17,962 nucleotides of DNA from Brevundimonas vancanneytii. Lineage in GTDB: Bacteria > Pseudomonadota > Alphaproteobacteria > Caulobacterales > Caulobacteraceae. The DNA lies in the NCBI GenBank assembly GCA_945874855.1, contig CAMCIP010000016.1:1-17962 (forward strand), written 5' to 3'. Below are positions 14,086-17,962 of this stretch, one piece after another. The notes under the pieces were generated by a model. The model was not told the DNA's origin and made no database searches. It was given only the letters and a program-made list of their open reading frames with translations. A program made the position numbers and the translations under genes. The first letter of the stretch is position 1; each line of letters opens with the position of its first letter.

Positions 14086-14370
14086 TCAGTCGCGGTAGTG
14101 CTGGATCCGCGTGGTGCGCAGCCCCTGCATGCCCCATTTGTCGATCGCCTGTTGCCAGGCGGAGAACTCCTCGGCGGTCAGGCCGTAGCGGTTCAGGGCG
14201 TCGTCGATCGACAGCAGCCCGCCGCGCACCGCAGCCACGACCTCGGCCTTGCGCCGGATGACCCAGCGATCCGTGTTCGACGGCGGAAGGTCGCGCAGGG
14301 TCAGCGGCGTGCCGGTGGGGCCGACCACGTACTGCTCGCCTTTGCCGTTCAGTCTACGCTCTTGCAGCAT
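14086..14370 (-). CDS. sciP: SciP, CtrA-inhibitory DNA-binding protein (DUF1153)
   Basis: This 94-residue protein matches the Caulobacter SciP/DUF1153 family over its whole length: 'GEQYVVGPTGTPLTLRDLPP' (11-30), the helix-turn-helix 'RWVIRRKAEVVAAVRGG' (35-51) with 'RYGLTAEEFSAW' (61-72), and the terminal 'GLRTTRIQHYR'. SciP is known from Caulobacter to inhibit CtrA-activated transcription in swarmer cells, contributing to the G1 programme and flagellar gene timing. As I recall, the Caulobacter gene also sits next to flgE, so synteny supports the call. It lies 165 bp downstream of flgE on the same strand, with a CtrA-like box in the gap, suggesting its own CtrA-dependent promoter. The family length is 90-95 residues, so this copy is complete. 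Confidence 0.93.
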   Translation of the reverse strand: MLQERRLNGKGEQYVVGPTGTPLTLRDLPPSNTDRWVIRRKAEVVAAVRGGLLSIDDALNRYGLTAEEFSAWQQAIDKWGMQGLRTTRIQHYRD

Positions 14371-14419
14371 GGGCTTTTTGCCTCACTCACCAACCATCAC
14401 GAGACGGACGATACCCACG

Positions 14420-14445
14420 CGCCGCTAAGGGCCGTTTAAGCGGCG
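14420..14445. repeat. Inverted repeat CGCCGCT/AGCGGCG between flgE and sciP
   Basis: Seven-base arms (14420-14426 and 14439-14445) are perfect complements around a 12-nt centre; the pairing can extend outward with a G-T pair, a C-G pair and a short CCA/TGG match. It lies 91 bp after the flgE stop and 50 bp before the sciP ATG. It could be a weak terminator for the hook operon, but it has no T-run and encloses the CtrA-like box, so a regulatory dyad is the better reading. Confidence 0.5.
14425..14439 (-). promoter_or_regulatory. Candidate CtrA box (TTAA-N7-TTAG) upstream of sciP
   Basis: On the minus strand the sequence reads TTAA-ACGGCCC-TTAG, seven of eight matches to the CtrA consensus TTAA-N7-TTAA with exact spacing. 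It begins 55 bp upstream of the sciP start codon, in the correct orientation to overlap a -35 region. CtrA is known to activate sciP in Caulobacter, which makes a functional site plausible; TTAA is rare in DNA this GC-rich. Confidence 0.55.
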
Positions 14446-14535
14446 TGGTGAAGGAGGCCTTACCGGCCGCCTCGGGGCGTCGGCGGCGGCCGGGGAAGGT
14501 CTGGGGGGTCATCGTCTGCGTCCGTGACGTGCCGA

Positions 14536-15990
14536 TCAGCGCTTGATGTTGATCAGTTCGGCCAGCATCTCATCGGCCGTGGTGATGATCTTTGACGAGG
14601 CGGAGTAGGCCCGCTGGGTGGTGATCAGGCCGGTGAACTCCGTCGACAGGTCGACGGTTGAGGCTTCCAGCTGGGACGAGCCGATGGTACCGGCGCCGCC
14701 GGTGCCGGCCGCCTTCAGATTGTAGGTCCCGGAACCCTGACTCACGCGGAAGGCGTTGCCGGATCCTTCCAGAAGAGCGTCGGCGCTCGGGAAGGTGGCC
14801 AGGGCGATCTGGGCGATCTTGCGGCTCACGCCGTTGTCGAAGATCGCCGTTACGAACCCGGAGTCATCGATCTTGACCTCTGACAGGTTGCCGAAGGCGG
14901 TGCCGTTGGTCAGCACGGCCTGCACGACCGAGGCGCTGTCGTACTGGGTCAGGCCGCCGGCCGCGGCGGTCAGGTCGAAGGAGAGCACCTGGTCGTCGAT
15001 ACCCAGGTCGGTCGCCCAGTTCACCGCCCCGGCTGCCGGCGCGGCGGCGCTGGACGAGCCGAAGGTCAGGGTCGCGTCCGCCGGGTCCGTGAACAGGGCC
15101 TGGGCACCCAGGGCCGCCATGGCGTCGACGTCCAGACGGCCGTCCTGGGTGAAGGCCACCAGGCCGGTCTTGATCTGGCCATTGGTCAGGCCTGCGCCGG
15201 TCGTGACGTCCGAGGCCGGAATGGCGCGGATCTCGGCGAACCACTGGTTCGGGGTCGTGCTCTTCAGGAAGGCGAGGGCGATGGTGCGCTGGCCACCCTT
15301 GGAGTCCGAGACCGGAATGGTCAGTTCGAAGTCCGGCTTGACGCCGGCGCCCGTTTCCGGGTCCCACATGGCCATGGAGTTGGTGACCGGGCTATAGGCG
15401 CTGGCCCCGGGCGGCGTGGCCGCAGCGTCGGTCGCCTCGGCCGAAATCGGCTGGCTGGACTTGATGTTGGCGTTCAGCTGGACCCGCGTCGTGGCCTCGG
15501 CCGTGCCCCCGACCGAGCCGACGTTGATGGTGCGCAAGCGGTTCAGGTCCGACGGATCCGTGGCGATGTTGCCCTCGCCGTCAACCGGCCAGCCCTGCAG
15601 ATACAGGCCTGCCGTGTTCTTGAGATAGCCGAGGTTATCGACCCGGAAGGCCCCCGCGCGCGTGAACAGACGGGTATCGGTGACCTGCAGGTTCTCGGCC
15701 TGTTCGGTGACGACGAAGAAGCCCTGGCCCGAGATGCCCAGGTCGGTGCTGGACGTGGTGCGCTGCAGCTGGCCATTCTGGCTGGTGAAGTGGCGCGCCG
15801 AAGCCAGGACGCCGCCGGCCGAATAGCCGGCACCCTGGGCCTGGCTGTTGATCACCGTCTGGAACTCGCCAGCCGCGCGCTTGTAGCCGATCGTGTTCAC
15901 GTTCGCGATGTTCTGGGAGATGGCCGCCAGGGCTGCGGAGTTGGCGGTCAGGCCGGACACGCCGGCCAGAAGGGCGCTGTTGATGCTCAT
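14536..15990 (-). CDS. flgE: Flagellar hook protein FlgE
   Basis: The 484-residue protein has the conserved axial-protein N-terminus ('SGLTANSAALAAISQNIANVNTIGYKR', residues 12-38), the Flg_bb_rod/FlgEFG signatures 'DLGISGQGFFVV' (83-94) and 'FTRAGAFRVDNLGYL', and the C-terminal coiled-coil segment 'SQLEASTVDLSTEFTGLITTQRAYSASSKIITTADEML'. The middle is the variable hook domain. Subunits are secreted through the flagellar type III apparatus and polymerise under the FlgD cap into the universal joint. It is shorter than the roughly 590-residue Caulobacter hook protein but within the range for the family. AGGA lies upstream of ATG 15990. It follows flgD by 13 bp, so the two are co-transcribed. 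Confidence 0.96.
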   Translation of the reverse strand: MSINSALLAGVSGLTANSAALAAISQNIANVNTIGYKRAAGEFQTVINSQAQGAGYSAGGVLASARHFTSQNGQLQRTTSSTDLGISGQGFFVVTEQAENLQVTDTRLFTRAGAFRVDNLGYLKNTAGLYLQGWPVDGEGNIATDPSDLNRLRTINVGSVGGTAEATTRVQLNANIKSSQPISAEATDAAATPPGASAYSPVTNSMAMWDPETGAGVKPDFELTIPVSDSKGGQRTIALAFLKSTTPNQWFAEIRAIPASDVTTGAGLTNGQIKTGLVAFTQDGRLDVDAMAALGAQALFTDPADATLTFGSSSAAAPAAGAVNWATDLGIDDQVLSFDLTAAAGGLTQYDSASVVQAVLTNGTAFGNLSEVKIDDSGFVTAIFDNGVSRKIAQIALATFPSADALLEGSGNAFRVSQGSGTYNLKAAGTGGAGTIGSSQLEASTVDLSTEFTGLITTQRAYSASSKIITTADEMLAELINIKR

Positions 15991-16003
15991 GGCGAGGTTC
16001 CTG

Positions 16004-16714
16004 TCAGGAGAACAGTTTCAGGGGGTTGAGGGCAGAAAGGGGCGAGGTCGGCGCCTCGGGTTCGGCCGTACGGGCCTCCTCCAGGGCGATGACGCTGCTC
16101 AGCGGCAGGATCGACCCGCCGATGGTGAGGTAGGGCTGGCCGTCGTACATCTCGACGCCGGTGACGCGGCCGCGGACCAGGACCTGGGCGGGCACTTCGG
16201 CCCCGGCGCCATCGGCGGCCGAGATCTTCAGGGTGTAGACCTGACCGTCCTGGCCGCCGCTCCAGGTGAAGTCGTGGACACCCTCGCCCCGTTCGGGGGC
16301 GGCGGCCTCATGGACCACGCGACCGGCACCGTCGAGCACCTGGATCTTCGCCGTCGTGGCGTCTCCAGCCAGCTCATAGCTCCAGGTTGCGGCCCCGCCC
16401 TCGGCAGTCACCGCCGACCAGACCGCGGTCGCATCGCGCCCGATGTACTGGGCCGCTCCGTCGAGGCCCGACCCCTGCTGACCCTTGAGCAGGGCCGTCA
16501 GCAGGTCGTTGGTCAGCAACTGCTGCTCGACGCCGGCCATCTGCGTCAGCTGGCCGGTGAACTCGTTGGAATCGACGGGCGAGAGCGGGTCCTGGTTCTT
16601 CAACTGGGCGGTCAGCAGGGCCAGAAAGGTCTCGAAATTCGAGGAGAGCAGGGCCGAGCTGGAGCCGATACGGCTGGTGGCGTCAGCGGCGGTGGTGGTG
16701 ACGGCGTCGACCAT
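16004..16714 (-). CDS. flgD: Flagellar hook assembly (capping) protein FlgD
   Basis: The 236-residue protein has the FlgD N-terminal signature 'FLALLTAQLKNQDPLSPVD' (30-48) followed by 'NEFTGQLTQMAGVEQQ' (50-65), the region needed for export and capping. The C-terminal half has the FlgD tudor/Ig-like repeats (around 'YELAGDATTAKIQVLDGAGRVV' and 'FTWSGGQDGQVYTLKISA') and ends with 'GVEMYDGQPYLTIGGSILPLSSV'. It sits at the growing hook tip and lets FlgE subunits polymerise, and is then displaced. It starts 3 bp after the fliK stop and ends 13 bp before flgE, giving the operon order fliK-flgD-flgE. Confidence 0.95.
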   Translation of the reverse strand: MVDAVTTTAADATSRIGSSSALLSSNFETFLALLTAQLKNQDPLSPVDSNEFTGQLTQMAGVEQQLLTNDLLTALLKGQQGSGLDGAAQYIGRDATAVWSAVTAEGGAATWSYELAGDATTAKIQVLDGAGRVVHEAAAPERGEGVHDFTWSGGQDGQVYTLKISAADGAGAEVPAQVLVRGRVTGVEMYDGQPYLTIGGSILPLSSVIALEEARTAEPEAPTSPLSALNPLKLFS

Positions 16715-16717
16715 GGA

Positions 16718-17962
16718 TCAGACCTTCAGATCGACGCGATCGGGCGTCGCGAACAGGGACAGACGGATCAGGGGCTCGGCCTCAACCTGGCCGGCAAGGT
16801 CGCGCGCGGCGGCGAAGGCCCGGCCGGAGCGGCGCTCCCAGCCATCCTGACGTCCGGACGAAGGGTCGCGCTGGCTGAACTCCAGGGCGTCCCGCGCCAG
16901 CTGGAACCCGGCCTGCTCAAGCTGCCGGCGCAGCTCATCGACGCGTGACCGAAGCTCGGCGGCGGCGGCGGGCGTGTCGAACACCAGATGGGCCGTCAGA
17001 CCCCCGTCCTCGCCGATCTCCAGGCTGACATCGACGCGACCGAGATGCTCGGGCGTCAGGGCCATTTCGAAGCGGGTGGACCGACCCTCCAGCCGCCGCA
17101 CGATCTGGGCCGAAAGGTCGGCCAGCGTCTCCGCCCCGACCCGGGACATGGCGAAACCCCGGGCGTCGGACGGCGTGGCGGCTGAGGTGACGGACGGCGC
17201 GACCGGCTCGGCCGCGCGGTCGGCGCCGCTCGCCTCCGGCGGGCGCGCGGGAGGCGCCAGGTCCTCGGGCAGGACATGTGACGGCGCGGGCTGCTCCTGT
17301 GGCGAGCCTGGGCCCGTCGCGGGCAGGTCAACGGTCGGGGCGCGCATCGCCGTCGGGTTCGGGCCGGGTTCAACCGGGGCAGCAGGCACCTCGGACGCCC
17401 GTCCATCCAGACTGGCCCGCGCCTCGCGAAGGCGGGGAGCGGGTTCCCGGGCCTCGTCGATCGACCGCGCCGGCGGTGTCCAGTTCGCCGCAGCGGCAGC
17501 GACCATGACGGACGCACCCGGAGAGCCGGAGCCGGCTGCCGGAGTGGCGGCGAGGACGGGCTCGGCCGCCCCATCGGCCGTCGCAGGCGAGACTGGGTCA
17601 GGCTCCGGGGAGGCCGCCGGATCCGTTGGGCGGGTCCTTTCGATGCTGCCTGTGGCACGCGGCGCGGGCAGTGCCCTCGGGTCGGGCAGGATCTGGCGGC
17701 CGTCGGTCGCCTTTGCCGTTGCGGGACCCGGGTCGGGCGTCGCCGGAAGAATCTGCGGTCCGAAGCCGTCGGCCAAACTGGCCGGCTTTGCGGAATCGGG
17801 GACATCGGGACGGACCTGGGGACCCTCGCCATCACGCGGCTTGGCACGAGGCCCGACATCGGGCACGTCCGGAAGGATCTGGGGGCCGGTCCCGTCCACC
17901 ACCTTGGGCAATGGCCCTTCGTCGGGCACGCGCGGCCGGATCTGGGGACCTGTCCAGTCGAT
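16718..17962 (-). CDS. fliK: Flagellar hook-length control protein FliK (N-terminus outside window)
   Basis: The frame stays open to the right edge, so 414 residues are visible and the start is missing. The C-terminal domain is the FliK/Flg_hook type: 'LSAQIVRRLEG' then 'RFEMALTPEHLGRVDVSLEIGEDGGLTAHLVFDTPAAAAELRSRVDELRRQLEQAGFQL', with the characteristic L.PE.LG.V.V.L pattern. This domain binds the export gate FlhB to switch secretion from hook to filament subunits. The long proline/alanine-rich middle is low-complexity, as in other FliK proteins, and the visible N-terminal part contains ~21-residue repeats. GTG at 17929 is an internal valine within the repeat array rather than a convincing start. 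The gene ends 3 bp before flgD. Confidence 0.9.
   Translation of the reverse strand: MDWTGPQIRPRVPDEGPLPKVVDGTGPQILPDVPDVGPRAKPRDGEGPQVRPDVPDSAKPASLADGFGPQILPATPDPGPATAKATDGRQILPDPRALPAPRATGSIERTRPTDPAASPEPDPVSPATADGAAEPVLAATPAAGSGSPGASVMVAAAAANWTPPARSIDEAREPAPRLREARASLDGRASEVPAAPVEPGPNPTAMRAPTVDLPATGPGSPQEQPAPSHVLPEDLAPPARPPEASGADRAAEPVAPSVTSAATPSDARGFAMSRVGAETLADLSAQIVRRLEGRSTRFEMALTPEHLGRVDVSLEIGEDGGLTAHLVFDTPAAAAELRSRVDELRRQLEQAGFQLARDALEFSQRDPSSGRQDGWERRSGRAFAAARDLAGQVEAEPLIRLSLFATPDRVDLKV
17699..17953 (-). repeat. Four degenerate ~21-residue tandem repeats within FliK
   Basis: Four consecutive units of 21, 21, 21 and 22 residues start at 17953, 17890, 17827 and 17764. Each begins with a GPQI-like core (TGPQIRP, TGPQILP, EGPQVRP, FGPQILP), continues with a proline-aspartate segment (VPD or TPD) and ends in DG. 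A shortened fifth unit (RQILPDP) follows from 17698. The array may continue beyond the window edge. Confidence 0.85.

Noticed and set aside
12686..14098. Plus-strand open frame of 470 codons opposite mnmA
   Set aside because: It mirrors the mnmA coding sequence, which carries all catalytic motifs; the antisense translation has none.
14500..14535. Sigma-54 promoter-like GGCAC near the flgE 3' end
   Set aside because: The spacing between GG and GC elements is wrong (12 rather than 10 bases), so it does not fit the -24/-12 pattern.
15893..16948. Plus-strand open frame of 351 codons opposite flgD and fliK
   Set aside because: It is a shadow of two well-supported flagellar genes with no motif of its own.

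Overview
The window looks like a chromosomal segment of a high-GC alphaproteobacterium of the Caulobacterales, most likely Brevundimonas or a close relative. Three things point there: a SciP/DUF1153 cell-cycle regulator directly downstream of hook genes fliK-flgD-flgE, a Caulobacter/Xanthomonas-type TonB-dependent receptor, and a crtB / crtE / idi / crtZ / sterol-desaturase-type hydroxylase neighbourhood resembling the 2-hydroxylated-carotenoid cluster I remember from Brevundimonas. The genus is inferred from gene content and order; no search was run. I saw no tRNA, rRNA, insertion sequence, phage gene or CRISPR array.

Layout. (1) 2-2410: the C-terminal part of a TonB-dependent receptor, closed by a strong hairpin terminator, then a PfkB-family sugar kinase resembling 2-keto-3-deoxygluconate kinase; this may be the edge of a carbohydrate-use locus. 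(2) 2471-2890: a small stand-alone DUF442-type phosphatase/sulfurtransferase-like protein, then 341 bp without a convincing gene. (3) 3232-9547: an isoprenoid/carotenoid block. crtB (+) converges on a three-gene minus-strand operon crtE - ABC ATPase - ABC-2 permease with overlapping genes. Divergent from crtE is a type 2 isopentenyl-diphosphate isomerase (+), whose 3' end overlaps crtZ (-). Divergent from crtZ is a CrtG-like hydroxylase (+), whose tail overlaps the next gene. (4) 9463-12783: acetyl-CoA acetyltransferase and an HxlR regulator (-), a divergent hotdog-fold thioesterase-like gene (+), and a hemerythrin-domain protein (-). (5) 12776-13987: mnmA. (6) 14086-17962: sciP and the hook genes flgE, flgD and fliK, all on the minus strand; fliK runs off the right edge.

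How the parts work together. Idi and CrtE would supply geranylgeranyl diphosphate, CrtB would condense it to phytoene, and CrtZ and the CrtG-like enzyme would hydroxylate beta-ionone rings at C3 and C2. The genes needed between phytoene and beta-carotene (crtI, crtY) and any ketolase (crtW) are absent from the window, so the pathway is split or incomplete here. The ABC exporter genes are fused to the crtE transcript, which makes an export or envelope function tied to isoprenoid products worth testing. The right end is a classic flagellar hook operon: FliK sets hook length, FlgD caps the growing hook and FlgE is the hook subunit. SciP, the CtrA antagonist, follows downstream with a near-consensus CtrA box in front of it.

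The most interesting non-coding signals are that CtrA-like box inside an inverted repeat upstream of sciP (14425-14439), a perfect 8-bp-arm inverted repeat upstream of the HxlR gene (11236-11256), and a run of about 21-residue repeats in the visible N-terminal part of FliK (17699-17953).
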